Below, piece after piece: positions 50,771 through 59,574 of a DNA stretch of 64,000 bases. The notes below the pieces were generated by a model. That model had not been told where the DNA came from. It saw only the letters and a list, made by a program, of their open reading frames with translations, and searched no databases. The stretch's first letter is position 1. The number at the start of each line of letters is the position of its first letter. Source of the stretch: Bacteroidota bacterium. Its GTDB lineage: Bacteria > Bacteroidota > Bacteroidia > AKYH767-A > 2013-40CM-41-45. The position numbers and the translations under genes were made by a program. The stretch covers positions 1,736,001-1,800,000 of the forward strand of contig JADJON010000001.1 in the NCBI GenBank assembly GCA_016713765.1. Reading direction: 5' to 3'.

Positions 50771-51076
50771 ATGGAAGACCAGCAAAACCAACTCAACATC
50801 GAGTTATCGGAAGAGATCGCAGAAGGCATATATTCCAATCTCGCGATCATTACGCACAGCAATTCAGAATTCGTTCTGGATTTTGTAAAAGTGATGCCGG
50901 GCGTTCCTAAGGCAAAGGTGAAATCGCGTATTCTGCTGACTCCGCAGCATGCCAAGCGACTCCTGGCAGCCATGCAGGATAATATCGCCAAGTATGAAGC
51001 TGTTCACGGCCCGATCAAACAAACGGAAGGCTTCGGGATGCCGATGAATTTCGGTGGGCCGGCCGCGCAAGCTTAA
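50771..51076 (+). CDS. DUF3467 domain protein
   Basis: The ATG at 50771 gives 101 residues. An upstream ATG at 50714 would place the start inside the rpoC terminator. The protein has the DUF3467 pattern: Y-S-N-L-A-I-I-T-H-S-N-S-E-F-V-L-D-F, then V-K-S-R-I-L-L-T-P-Q-H-A-K-R-L-L-A-A-M. DUF3467 members are found in many bacteria, often after rpoC in this phylum, and are of unknown function. It converges with the small membrane protein gene 5 bp away. Confidence 0.9.
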   Translation: MEDQQNQLNIELSEEIAEGIYSNLAIITHSNSEFVLDFVKVMPGVPKAKVKSRILLTPQHAKRLLAAMQDNIAKYEAVHGPIKQTEGFGMPMNFGGPAAQA

Positions 51077-51081
51077 GTGCT

Positions 51082-51441
51082 TTACTCTTTCCGGACTTTG
51101 CTACGTGAAGTCCCCAGTATCTCGATCAGGTAATAATAGCCCATCGACAGCAATCCGGCGACGAAGAAAATAACCGCCGGATGTCGGGTTGTGTCATCCA
51201 GGTAAAACTCGCCATACATCCAGATGGAATTGGCGGATATCCAAAAGCAAACCGCCAGGTTGTGGAATAGCTCCGCTCTTTCCGCGCGATTTTTCCAGGT
51301 AATATAGATCGCCAGACTCAGGGTCGGCAGGATCATGAACATGCCCGCAAGTCGGGAAACGGTAACCCAACACAGGTCTTTGATCAGCCAGAGGAAGATG
51401 TGGAAATTCTCGTACTTACGAATTTGGGCGTTGGAGTGCAT
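51082..51441 (-). CDS. Small membrane protein of unknown function
   Basis: The 119-residue product has three hydrophobic segments (about 27-48, 60-78 and 86-107), short charged ends, and a conserved-looking W-K-N-R-A-E-R-A-E-L-F-H-N-L-A-V-C-F-W-I-S-A-N-S loop and helix. There is no signal peptide. I recognise it only as a conserved hypothetical type. A perfect 14-bp inverted repeat lies directly upstream at 51445-51476 and may control it. Confidence 0.75.
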   Translation of the reverse strand: MHSNAQIRKYENFHIFLWLIKDLCWVTVSRLAGMFMILPTLSLAIYITWKNRAERAELFHNLAVCFWISANSIWMYGEFYLDDTTRHPAVIFFVAGLLSMGYYYLIEILGTSRSKVRKE

Positions 51442-51444
51442 GTC

Positions 51445-51476
51445 CGAAAGTTAATCGATTGTTCGATTAACTTTCG
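51445..51476. promoter_or_regulatory. Perfect 14-bp inverted repeat upstream of the membrane protein gene
   Basis: CGAAAGTTAATCGA (51445-51458) and TCGATTAACTTTCG (51463-51476) are perfect inverted arms with spacer TTGT. Each arm contains TAACTTTC, one base from a -7 box. An operator or bidirectional promoter-like element is possible. There is no T-run, so a terminator for the gpx gene is less likely. Confidence 0.5.
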
Positions 51477-51497
51477 AGGATGATCGGACTATTCGCT

Positions 51498-52016
51498 TTA
51501 TTGTCCTAATGCAGCACGTATTTCATCACCCATCGGGTTGACCTTGCTGCGGTACCGGTGAATCAATTTGCCCTGTTCATCCAAGAGGAACTTTTCGAAA
51601 TTCCAGTTGATATCACCCGTAAAATCCGGATTTGCCTCTGTGGTAAGCCATTGAAACAAGGGATGAATGGATTCGCCTTTCACCACTACCTTTTCCATCA
51701 TTTGAAAAGTGACCCCGTAGTTTTTACTGCAGAAATCCCGGATCTCCGTATTGCTGCCGGGCTCCTGAGCGCCGAACTCGTTGGCCGGAAAGCCGATCAC
51801 GACCAGTTTACCCTTGTTGGCCTTCGCTAATTCTTCCAGTTGAGCATATTGAGGTGTGTAACCGCATTGGGAAGCGGTGTTCACGATCAGTACTTTCTTG
51901 CCTTTGAATGCGGAAAAATCGACCGGCTTACCATCGATGCCGTTTGCTGTAAAGTCATAGAGGGAGCCGGGTGCAGACGGTAGCATCATAGTGAGGATAA
52001 GGAGGAGTGTTTTCAT
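51498..52016 (-). CDS. Glutathione peroxidase-like thiol peroxidase
   Basis: The 172-residue protein reduces peroxides through a Cys. The peroxidatic site is N-T-A-S-Q-C-G-Y-T-P-Q-Y (about 46-57), with Cys instead of selenocysteine. G-F-P-A-N-E-F-G-A-Q-E-P-G is the second GPx signature and W-N-F-E-K-F-L-L the third. Bacterial members usually use thioredoxin. The N-terminal M-K-T-L-L-L-I-L-T-M-M-L-P-S could be a short signal peptide, suggesting a periplasmic location. Confidence 0.92.
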   Translation of the reverse strand: MKTLLLILTMMLPSAPGSLYDFTANGIDGKPVDFSAFKGKKVLIVNTASQCGYTPQYAQLEELAKANKGKLVVIGFPANEFGAQEPGSNTEIRDFCSKNYGVTFQMMEKVVVKGESIHPLFQWLTTEANPDFTGDINWNFEKFLLDEQGKLIHRYRSKVNPMGDEIRAALGQ

Positions 52017-52055
52017 AGTTGTATATCTGCAGTAACAATGGATTCGGCGAAAGGT

Positions 52056-54335
52056 TCAGTCAAGGGCGGAAGCATGAAAGAGCAGGAATCCGACATGAAA
52101 CAAGAGTGACAGATTCTCTTCCCGTTGATCATAGTAATTCACTGCCAGACTGATCGGGCCGATCGGTGAATGTAAAACCAGGCCACCGGATCCCAGGAAA
52201 TAACGTTTGGCCAGCGGTTCGCCAAAGCGGGTTTTCAGATCGTCCGTGCGGATGAGTTCCTGATAAGGTTGAAATACATAGCCGTCGATGCGCAATTCCA
52301 GGTTATTCCGGAGCATAATGACGTTTCGAAGCCCGGCTCCGCCGAAAAATTGAGCACGGTAGGCAGGTAGAAACAAGGTTTGGGTTTCCAGTACCGGCTC
52401 AAAGGAAGGCGTGTTCAGGATCGTAGCGGTGTAGTTGTTGAAAAAGGTCTGGTTGGTCGCTGCAACTTCCGAATAGAAGCCCAAACGAAGACGTCCGCGC
52501 CGTTTATAGTAATTTTCATAGGTCAGTTTTGCCTGCAGCCATTGGTGATGATCGTGCTCGATCGTTCTCGAAGCGGAAGTGGAACCAGGCTTTGTGTCTT
52601 CTTCCAGGTCAACACCGCGAATGCGCAACTGTAAAAATGTGCCCTGGTTGGCAAACTGTTTTCTGTTCAGGGTGCTCCGTTCAAAGGTCAACGCGCCCGT
52701 GAAGCCCTTGAGAATGGTCTTGTCAGCCGTGTCCTTCTGGAGGAAATTCTGCGTCTGATAATAATTGTCCGCGATGCGTACATAGCCGGCGCTCGCGACG
52801 ATTTTACCCTTGTTTCGTGCGGGAATTCCACCGTGCAGGCCGAAAAAGTAATCAGACGCAAGGATATAGGCAGGCTTCTGGTCACTGAAAAATGCGTTGC
52901 TGCTCCGGAAGAAATCGTACTGGTTGAGTGTCGCGTCAGCTTCCAGAAAAAACGGCTTCCGGAATGGGGCATCCATCCTGATCCTTGCCTGGCCGGAGGT
53001 GTATAGTTTGCCGAAATAAAAGTTGGTGTTGAAACTCCAGGCTCTTCGGCTCCAGATGTTGTAGGTCAATCCCGCGAATACTTCGGAAATCGGTCGCGAT
53101 GAGAGCAGCCCGCCGAATTGCGTGATCAGATCCCGCTCCTGCTGGATCCTCACATTTAGATCGAACATCCCCGTTGACGGATCGAACATCAGCTTGGGTT
53201 GAATAGCACGGATATTCGGGTCCGAGACCAATTGAAAATAGGATGCCTTCAGGCGGGATAATGGAATCGGCTGAGAGCCCGCCTTCAGTATCCTGTGTAC
53301 GTACTCCGATTGCTTGCTGTTGACGCCATCGATGGAGACATTATTGATGACCACTTCCGGAAACCTGGAACGAAATACTTTACGCTGTCGATTGACCTGG
53401 TCCGAATTGATCCTCCGGTGTACGTTGAAACGTATCGTATCGATCTTCTCCATCGTCGCCCGGTAGCCTTCCTGGATGATACTGGGCAGATCCGAAAAAT
53501 CGAATAGACCGAATTCGTCGGTTTTCGCTTCAACCAGAATGCCGTTTTCGCAGATGACGGAGAATTCTGTCGGCGTCGTCATCATCGCCCTTATCTGGGA
53601 AATGATATTCCCTTCCGTGGTAGGCGTGATCTTTCCGGATGCATTCACCCCGATGATGATATCGGGTTGAAAATCCTCCAACATCACATCCGCCGGGAAG
53701 TTGTTGTAGAGCCCGCCATCGTACAGGATCTTATTTTGAAAGACCATTGGGCGGAAGTAAAATGGATAGGCGGAAGATGCTCTGACCGCCTGACCGAGGT
53801 CACCTTCACGGAAGATGATGGTTTGTTTGTTCTCGATGTCCGCTGCAACACAACGAAAGGGGACGAAGAGCGAATCGAAATCATAGCGGGTAGCCGCTGA
53901 GGCCGCCGCTGTTTGTTCCAGCAGTGCGAAATCGTATGGCACTGAACTGACCAGGTTGGTCGGGAGACTTGTTTGAAGCAGTGAGTCCAGCGAAAACTTC
54001 AGGTTGACCCAAGAGGCATTCTCCGGATTTTTCCGGTAATAGTAGAAGTAGTTCTCGTCGATGATGCCGTTCGCCCAATTGTAGAAATCATCCGTGCGAA
54101 CAATGGAATCCATTTCGTGCGGCGAGTAACCGAGCGCATACATGCATCCGACAATGGCGCCTGCCGAAGTCCCCGCGATGTAGTCAATCGGAATTCCCGA
54201 TTCCTCCAACGCACGAATTGCACCGATGTGTGCCATACCCCGCGCACCGCCGCCACTCAGTACAAGGCCGACTTTTTGCGCATGAAGCGAAACAGTCAAG
54301 GCCAGGTAGAAAAGGAGGATCAGCCGGAATTTCAT
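52056..54335 (-). CDS. Patatin-like phospholipase fused to an outer-membrane barrel
   Basis: An ATG at 54380 is possible, but 54335 starts a clean signal peptide (cut after L-H-A-Q), giving 759 residues. The N-terminal patatin domain has the oxyanion loop G-G-G-A-R-G (28-33), nucleophile G-T-S-A-G (S57) and the D-G-G dyad Asp (D206). A POTRA-like segment (about 345-415) and a C-terminal 16-strand surface-antigen barrel follow. This build resembles PlpD-type Vd secretion systems, although in Bacteroidota the domain is often thought to stay attached. Lipid or phospholipid hydrolysis at the outer membrane is inferred. It lies 22 bp after the BtuF-like gene. Confidence 0.92.
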   Translation of the reverse strand: MKFRLILLFYLALTVSLHAQKVGLVLSGGGARGMAHIGAIRALEESGIPIDYIAGTSAGAIVGCMYALGYSPHEMDSIVRTDDFYNWANGIIDENYFYYYRKNPENASWVNLKFSLDSLLQTSLPTNLVSSVPYDFALLEQTAAASAATRYDFDSLFVPFRCVAADIENKQTIIFREGDLGQAVRASSAYPFYFRPMVFQNKILYDGGLYNNFPADVMLEDFQPDIIIGVNASGKITPTTEGNIISQIRAMMTTPTEFSVICENGILVEAKTDEFGLFDFSDLPSIIQEGYRATMEKIDTIRFNVHRRINSDQVNRQRKVFRSRFPEVVINNVSIDGVNSKQSEYVHRILKAGSQPIPLSRLKASYFQLVSDPNIRAIQPKLMFDPSTGMFDLNVRIQQERDLITQFGGLLSSRPISEVFAGLTYNIWSRRAWSFNTNFYFGKLYTSGQARIRMDAPFRKPFFLEADATLNQYDFFRSSNAFFSDQKPAYILASDYFFGLHGGIPARNKGKIVASAGYVRIADNYYQTQNFLQKDTADKTILKGFTGALTFERSTLNRKQFANQGTFLQLRIRGVDLEEDTKPGSTSASRTIEHDHHQWLQAKLTYENYYKRRGRLRLGFYSEVAATNQTFFNNYTATILNTPSFEPVLETQTLFLPAYRAQFFGGAGLRNVIMLRNNLELRIDGYVFQPYQELIRTDDLKTRFGEPLAKRYFLGSGGLVLHSPIGPISLAVNYYDQREENLSLLFHVGFLLFHASALD

Positions 54336-54357
54336 GTGCGGAGCGGGGAAGACAAAA

Positions 54358-55161
54358 TTAATCCATAGCCGCGATGACACGGGTTAATTTTCCAAAATAA
54401 TCGGGTGCCAGCAGCAGGTTGGAGCCGTACCAGGAGAACATTTCGCCGTCAACCAGCGTAACTTTTGAATCGGGAAAGGCGCTTTGAACAGCGGCCATGT
54501 GTTTTTCCGCGAAGGGGTAGGGTTCGCTAGACAGCATGACCACCTCGGGCTGAAGGTCGGACCACGCCGCTAAGGGCAGTTCAGGATATCGCTCCAGATG
54601 GCCTGCGACATTGAGAAACCCGGCTTGCCGAAGCATGGAATGGATGAAGGTGTTGTTGCCTGCTGCCATCCAGGGCTCCCGCCAGATGAAATACAGCGCA
54701 CGAACCGGTGGAATCGCTGATGTTTGATAGGAAAACTGACTGAATTTATCCTGAATCTCTGAAGCCATACTCGTGGCTTCGAGATCCTTTCCGGTCATGT
54801 TTCCGACACGCGTGATCATGTCCAGCGCGTCTCCCAAAGTTGAAATATCACTCATCCAGACAGGAAAGGAGTTTTCCAGGGCATGAATCGTATCCGCTGA
54901 ATTTTCCTCCTTATTTCCCAAGATCAAATCGGGCTTTAGTGCGCGAATCTTGTCGAGGTCTGGTGTCTTGGTTCCGCCGACATTTACTTTTTCACTGCGC
55001 CAGGATTCCGGACGTGTGCAAAAACGGGTGATTCCAACAACAGTTTGTTCCAGACCCAGCGCATGAAGCAACTCCGTTTGGGACGGTACCAGGGATACGA
55101 TTCTACGCGGATAGTCCCGCAATCGGATCGTTCGACCCATTTGGTCTGTGATGACCTGCAT
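54358..55161 (-). CDS. BtuF-like metal/cobalamin-binding protein without signal peptide
   Basis: The 267-residue product has the two-lobed fold of helical-backbone metal receptors (PF01497): R-I-V-S-L-V-P-S-Q-T-E-L-L-H-A-L-G-L near the start, V-G-G-T-K-T-P-D-L-D-K-I-R-A-L-K-P-D-L-I-L-G, and W-S-D-L-Q-P-E-V-V-M-L-S-S in lobe 2. Proteins of this family are usually exported, but no signal peptide or lipobox is present from this ATG and no upstream start would add one. A cytoplasmic role is therefore possible. No ABC permease of the BtuC type is nearby. It lies between the PLP/CBS enzyme gene (20 bp) and the patatin gene (22 bp). Confidence 0.87.
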   Translation of the reverse strand: MQVITDQMGRTIRLRDYPRRIVSLVPSQTELLHALGLEQTVVGITRFCTRPESWRSEKVNVGGTKTPDLDKIRALKPDLILGNKEENSADTIHALENSFPVWMSDISTLGDALDMITRVGNMTGKDLEATSMASEIQDKFSQFSYQTSAIPPVRALYFIWREPWMAAGNNTFIHSMLRQAGFLNVAGHLERYPELPLAAWSDLQPEVVMLSSEPYPFAEKHMAAVQSAFPDSKVTLVDGEMFSWYGSNLLLAPDYFGKLTRVIAAMD

Positions 55162-55181
55162 GTACCTCCTGTTATCCCTGT

Positions 55182-56567
55182 TTATCGGGCAAGGGCTTCC
55201 GCAATGTCGCTCTTGGTGATGATGTAGTTTCGACCTGCCTTGAAATCCTTAACAAGTACAGCCTCGCGTTCACCGCTAACCATCGTGGAAAGATCATGAA
55301 CGGTGGTCGTGATGTCCACAAACGGCATTGCTTCTTTCATGATGGATTCTACGGTTGCCGATTTACCCGCCGGATTCTTGAGAATGCTGTTGAAAACGGT
55401 GTTCTCGTAAATGGTGCCGACGATCCGGTCTTCCGATGTGACCGGGATCTGTGAATAGTTGTTTTCCGTGATCAACTTCAATGCCGCGCTGATCGGCTGG
55501 TGTTTGTCAATGGTCACCACTTCGATGCTCTTACGGGATGCCACCAGATCCTGAGCGGTCATGCCGCTGGTATCGAGGTAGCCCATTTTACGCATCCAGT
55601 CGTCGTTGAACATCTTCGCCAGATACCGTGAACCATGGTCGTGGAAAATGACTACCACGACATCGGTGGGTTTCAATTGGTCTTTCAGTTGAAGCAATCC
55701 GGCTATGGCTGAACCGGCGGAGTTGCCGACCCAGATGCCTTCCTGACGGCAAAGTTCACGTGTCATGAGGGCAGCATCCTTATCCGTGACTTTTTCGAAG
55801 TGATCGATGATCTTGAAATCGTAGTTGAGCGGAATGAAATCCTCGCCAATACCTTCTGTTACATAAGGGTAGATCTCGTTTTTATCGAGTACTCCGGTTT
55901 CATGGTATTTCTTCAACGCGGAGCCATACGTGTCGATTCCCCAGATCTTGACATTCGGATTTTTCTCTTTCAAATACCGTCCCGTACCAGTGATTGTTCC
56001 GCCGGTACCGGCGCCTACCAGTAAATGTGTGATTTTACCTTCGGTCTGTTCCCAGATTTCCGGGCCGGTTTGCTCGTAATGGGCCTGTGAATTGGAAAGG
56101 TTGTCGTATTGATTCGGATAAAAGGAATTCGGGATCTCCTTGTTAAGTCGTTTGGCAACTGAATAGTAGGAGCGAGGGTCTTCCGGCTCTACATTCGTCG
56201 GACACACGATCACATCGGCCCCGTAAGCCTTAAGGGCGTCGACTTTTTCCTTTGACTGCTTGTCGGTTGTGGTGAATATGCACTTATAGCCTTTTACAAT
56301 AGCCGCGATGGCAAGTCCCATCCCGGTATTTCCGGATGTGCCCTCGATGATCGTTCCGCCTGGCTTCAGGATGCCCGCCTTTTCGGCATCCTCTACCATC
56401 TTGAGGGCCATGCGGTCCTTGATGGAATTACCGGGGTTGAAAGTCTCGACTTTAGCATAGACTGTTGCCGGAACGCCTTTGGTAACGCTGTTGAGCCGTA
56501 CAAGCGGCGTGTGTCCGATCGCTTCGAGGATATTGTTGCAAACTCGCTTAGAGGGATTGCTGGCCAT
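55182..56567 (-). CDS. Cystathionine beta-synthase-like PLP enzyme with CBS domains
   Basis: The 461-residue enzyme has a cysteine synthase/CBS catalytic domain (1-330) and a C-terminal pair of CBS domains (about 345-461). The PLP Lys is K50 in N-P-G-N-S-I-K-D-R. The phosphate-binding loop G-A-G-T-G-G-T and substrate loop E-G-T-S-G-N-T-G are intact. This domain order matches eukaryote-like cystathionine beta-synthase (serine plus homocysteine), but O-acetylserine sulfhydrylase activity cannot be excluded. No N-terminal haem-binding part is present. It heads a minus-strand run with the BtuF-like and patatin genes. Confidence 0.93.
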   Translation of the reverse strand: MASNPSKRVCNNILEAIGHTPLVRLNSVTKGVPATVYAKVETFNPGNSIKDRMALKMVEDAEKAGILKPGGTIIEGTSGNTGMGLAIAAIVKGYKCIFTTTDKQSKEKVDALKAYGADVIVCPTNVEPEDPRSYYSVAKRLNKEIPNSFYPNQYDNLSNSQAHYEQTGPEIWEQTEGKITHLLVGAGTGGTITGTGRYLKEKNPNVKIWGIDTYGSALKKYHETGVLDKNEIYPYVTEGIGEDFIPLNYDFKIIDHFEKVTDKDAALMTRELCRQEGIWVGNSAGSAIAGLLQLKDQLKPTDVVVVIFHDHGSRYLAKMFNDDWMRKMGYLDTSGMTAQDLVASRKSIEVVTIDKHQPISAALKLITENNYSQIPVTSEDRIVGTIYENTVFNSILKNPAGKSATVESIMKEAMPFVDITTTVHDLSTMVSGEREAVLVKDFKAGRNYIITKSDIAEALAR

Positions 56568-56653
56568 AATAAGTGGTTTTTACGAAAAAGGCCATTTTTG
56601 GCACATTTTCGAGGGCTAAAGGTAGTAAAATTGGAGCGAAAGGAACTCTTTCA

Positions 56654-57877
56654 TCATCGAAACCGGAGGGCGCGAACGGGCCGGATACGGGTCACCAAAA
56701 GGGTCGGGACCAGCATCATCATGGTGCAAACCAGCAGGGTGCCAAGGTTCATCCAAAGCAGGTCAAGAGGAAGCAGCCGGATCGGAACATAGGCAATGTA
56801 ATAGGAGTCCTGATCCAGTCGAATCCAGTGGAAATAGTGTTGAAGTAAACATATTCCGATGCCGACTACGTTACCCCAGAACAAACCGCGACTGATGAGT
56901 AGGGCGGCGATTCTTAGAAAGATGTTGCGCACAGAAGCATCGCTTGCGCCAATCGCTTTCAGTGTTCCGATCGTTCCCACCCGTTCCAGTATCAATACCA
57001 GGAGCGCAGCGATCATGTTAATGCCCGCTACAATGATCATCAGGATGATGATCACCACCGCATTGATGTCTTGCAGTCCCAGCCAGTCAAATATCTGCGG
57101 ATACATTTCCCGGATCGTTCGTACATCCAGATCAGAGCCGGTTGTCGCGTAAATGCGCGGAGCCGCTTCATCCAATGCATCGAAATCCGAGAGTTGTACC
57201 TCCAAGCCTCCGATGGTAGAATCGTTCCAATCGTTCAGTTTTCGAATTTGTGCCAGGTCGCAGAAGACGAACTTTTCATCGAATTCCTCCAAGCCGGTTT
57301 CGTAGATGCCGACGATCTTGAATTTGCGTGCCCGGGGCGGTTGCTGAACGAAGTAGGTGACCAGGCTGTCGCTGACGTTCAGGTTTAATTTTCTTGCAAG
57401 AACAGTCGAAATAAGAATGTCGGAGCTTCTGGAGGAATTTGCATACACTGGAATTGCTCCTGCGCGCAAGGATTTCCTGAAAAATGACCAGTCATACCCG
57501 GAATCTACGCCCTTGGCTATAACGCCTTCTATCTCGGAGCCTTTCCGTACGATTCCGGCTTTCGTCGCAAAGGCTTGCACGTGTCGCACACCTTCCAGTT
57601 TCGCGATTGACGATAAATTCGCTGTGTTGAATTCAATCGGACTTGATTCAAAGGATTGATTGGCATCGAACTTGCTAATCTGCACATGAGCACTGAATCC
57701 AATGACCTTTTCCCGGATCTCTTGCTTGAATCCTTTCACGATCGCGACCGAAATAATCATCGCGGAAAATCCAAGCGCGATACCGGAAATGGCCAATCGC
57801 ACCACCGGTCTGGATACACGCAGGGTGTCCATTCCCGATCGCATGAGGCGCCGTGCAATCCATTGTTCGTAACCCAC
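56654..57877 (-). CDS. FtsX-like ABC permease, LolC/LolE type
   Basis: The 407-residue protein has one N-terminal helix (I-S-G-I-A-L-G-F-S-A-M-I-I-S-V-A-I-V), a large periplasmic domain (about 55-260) and three C-terminal helices. R-V-G-T-I-G-T-L-K-A-I-G-A lies before the third helix, as in LolC/LolE. A role in releasing lipoproteins from the inner membrane is likely. No ATPase gene is adjacent, as is common for this gene in the phylum. The gene is divergent from the NamZ-like gene, with 56 bp between starts. Confidence 0.9.
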   Translation of the reverse strand: MGYEQWIARRLMRSGMDTLRVSRPVVRLAISGIALGFSAMIISVAIVKGFKQEIREKVIGFSAHVQISKFDANQSFESSPIEFNTANLSSIAKLEGVRHVQAFATKAGIVRKGSEIEGVIAKGVDSGYDWSFFRKSLRAGAIPVYANSSRSSDILISTVLARKLNLNVSDSLVTYFVQQPPRARKFKIVGIYETGLEEFDEKFVFCDLAQIRKLNDWNDSTIGGLEVQLSDFDALDEAAPRIYATTGSDLDVRTIREMYPQIFDWLGLQDINAVVIIILMIIVAGINMIAALLVLILERVGTIGTLKAIGASDASVRNIFLRIAALLISRGLFWGNVVGIGICLLQHYFHWIRLDQDSYYIAYVPIRLLPLDLLWMNLGTLLVCTMMMLVPTLLVTRIRPVRALRFR

Positions 57878-57933
57878 AGAACTGAAATCCTTTGGAAAGA
57901 GAAATCGTTCGAAAGATACCTACTTTTAGGCGT

Positions 57934-59124
57934 ATGCTTTTCCGTTGCTTATGGTTATTTATTCTGCTGACGCAGGTCGATGCCACAGCTGGCAGTCCCG
58001 GACGGATAGTAACCGATCAGGATGTCACTGTCGGAGCCGCGCGCTTTGACCAGTACCTGGACCTGTTAAAAAGAAAGAAGATCGCCATAGTGGCGAACCC
58101 GACTTCGCGTGTCGGAAACGTTCACCTGGTTGACACGTTTCTTTCATTGGGTGTTCACATCGGTTGCATATTCGCACCCGAACATGGTTACCGGGGCGAG
58201 GCGGCCGCTGGAGAACATGTCAAAGGAGGGAAAGATCGTGCTTCCGGCATTCCCGTCATTTCCCTCTACGGGAAGCACAATAAACCAAAGCAGGATGATC
58301 TGAAGGGGATCGACCTTGTGGTATTCGATATCCAGGATGTCGGGGCCAGATTCTATACGTACAGCTCCACACTTCAGAATGTGATGGAAGCCTGCGCGGA
58401 TTTCAATAAGCCGCTTCTCGTGCTGGACCGACCGAATCCGAACGGGCACTATGTCGACGGGCCGGTGTTGGATACTTCGTTCAAATCATTCGTCGGGCAA
58501 GTTCCGATTCCGGTCGTGCACGGCGTTACGATGGGGGAGTACGCCCGTATGTTGCAAGGTGAACATTGGCTCAGGACGAAGCGGACGTTGAAGTTGACGA
58601 TCATTCCGGTGGCGAATTATCGTCATTCCGATCTGTACCAATTGCCCGTAGCCCCCTCACCGAATCTTCCGAATATGACGGCGGTGTATCTGTATCCTTC
58701 GCTTTGTTTCTTTGAAGGCACTCCCGTAAGTGTCGGCAGGGGTACGGATGCGCCGTTTCAGGTATACGGTTATCCCGGATTTCCGGAATCGGATTTTACA
58801 TTCAAGCCAATATCCATACCCGGAAAAGCGACACGGCCTCCCTTCGAAGATACGCTTTGCTCCGGGAGGGATCTTCGACGATCGTTCAGGTTGCCGGAGA
58901 GTGTGCCGACCCGCTTGGAATTAAATTATTTGATCCAGTGTTTCGCTTCCTGGAAGTATCGACGTCCCTTTTTTACTCCATTCTTTGACAAACTGGCGGG
59001 TAATGAGAGCCTACGTCAGTTGATCTTCAGCGGCTGGAATGAAGCTGACATTCGGAAAACCTGGGAGGCGGACTTGCAGCAGTACAAATCCATCCGGAGT
59101 AAATACCTGCTATACCCTGATTGA
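57934..59124 (+). CDS. NamZ-like exo-beta-N-acetylmuramidase (DUF1343)
   Basis: The ATG at 57934 starts a signal peptide (M-L-F-R-C-L-W-L-F-I-L-L-T-Q-V), giving 396 residues; an ATG at 57892 would bury it. The DUF1343 core is clear: I-A-I-V-A-N-P-T-S-R-V, F-A-P-E-H-G-Y-R-G-E-A-A-A-G-E, V-V-F-D-I-Q-D-V-G-A-R-F-Y-T-Y and L-D-R-P-N-P-N-G. NamZ cleaves non-reducing N-acetylmuramic acid from peptidoglycan pieces, and a role in cell-wall recycling in the periplasm is inferred. A near-consensus TACTTTTA lies 5 nt before the ATG. Confidence 0.93.
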   Translation: MLFRCLWLFILLTQVDATAGSPGRIVTDQDVTVGAARFDQYLDLLKRKKIAIVANPTSRVGNVHLVDTFLSLGVHIGCIFAPEHGYRGEAAAGEHVKGGKDRASGIPVISLYGKHNKPKQDDLKGIDLVVFDIQDVGARFYTYSSTLQNVMEACADFNKPLLVLDRPNPNGHYVDGPVLDTSFKSFVGQVPIPVVHGVTMGEYARMLQGEHWLRTKRTLKLTIIPVANYRHSDLYQLPVAPSPNLPNMTAVYLYPSLCFFEGTPVSVGRGTDAPFQVYGYPGFPESDFTFKPISIPGKATRPPFEDTLCSGRDLRRSFRLPESVPTRLELNYLIQCFASWKYRRPFFTPFFDKLAGNESLRQLIFSGWNEADIRKTWEADLQQYKSIRSKYLLYPD

Positions 59125-59132
59125 GGTATTTT

Positions 59133-59164
59133 TTTGGAGATGGCTTCCGACTTGGTTAAATTCG
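59133..59164 (+). promoter_or_regulatory. Putative promoter of the propeptide-like/M43 gene pair
   Basis: TTTG (59133-59136), 20 bp, then TAAATTCG (59157-59164) fits the pattern with one mismatch in the -7 box. The ATG at 59184 follows 19 nt later. Confidence 0.5.
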
Positions 59165-59183
59165 ACCTACCTATACCTACACC

Positions 59184-59564
59184 ATGAAAACACTAACCTG
59201 TTTGCTTCTTTTATCCGCATGCAGCAGCCTGGCATTAGCCCAGCGGAATTGCGGTACTATGCAACATCTGGATCATCTCCGTCAGCAAGACCCGACGCTG
59301 GATGCCCGGCATGCTGACTACGAACGTCAACTGGATGCCTGGATCCAGGAACACCCGCAATCCGCTCGGCCGAACTTTCCATTGATCCCCGGATTCGTAC
59401 CTACCGGAGATGCCGATCAGGATCGCGTGGCATATGCCAAAGCCAAGGCTGTCTTGGTTGCGGATCCTGCTACATCCCGCGAATGGCTGCAACCTGCCGC
59501 TCCGGCAAAGCGAGATGAAAAGAACGCCCGCCCGGCTCAATTCAAAGTAATCACCCACAACTGA
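59184..59564 (+). CDS. Small secreted protein resembling an M43 protease propeptide
   Basis: The 126-residue product has a signal peptide (cut after L-A-L-A-Q). It then has [12 protein letters not shown] and [12 protein letters not shown], a pattern found at the N-terminus of many Bacteroidota M43 proteases just before the catalytic domain. The rest is Pro/Ala-rich with no catalytic motif. The M43 gene that follows after 10 bp lacks this region. It may therefore be a detached propeptide or inhibitor acting on its neighbour, inferred from likeness and position. Its lone Cys could act as a cysteine switch on zinc. Confidence 0.75.
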   Translation: MKTLTCLLLLSACSSLALAQRNCGTMQHLDHLRQQDPTLDARHADYERQLDAWIQEHPQSARPNFPLIPGFVPTGDADQDRVAYAKAKAVLVADPATSREWLQPAAPAKRDEKNARPAQFKVITHN

Positions 59565-59574
59565 GGAACGAGCC

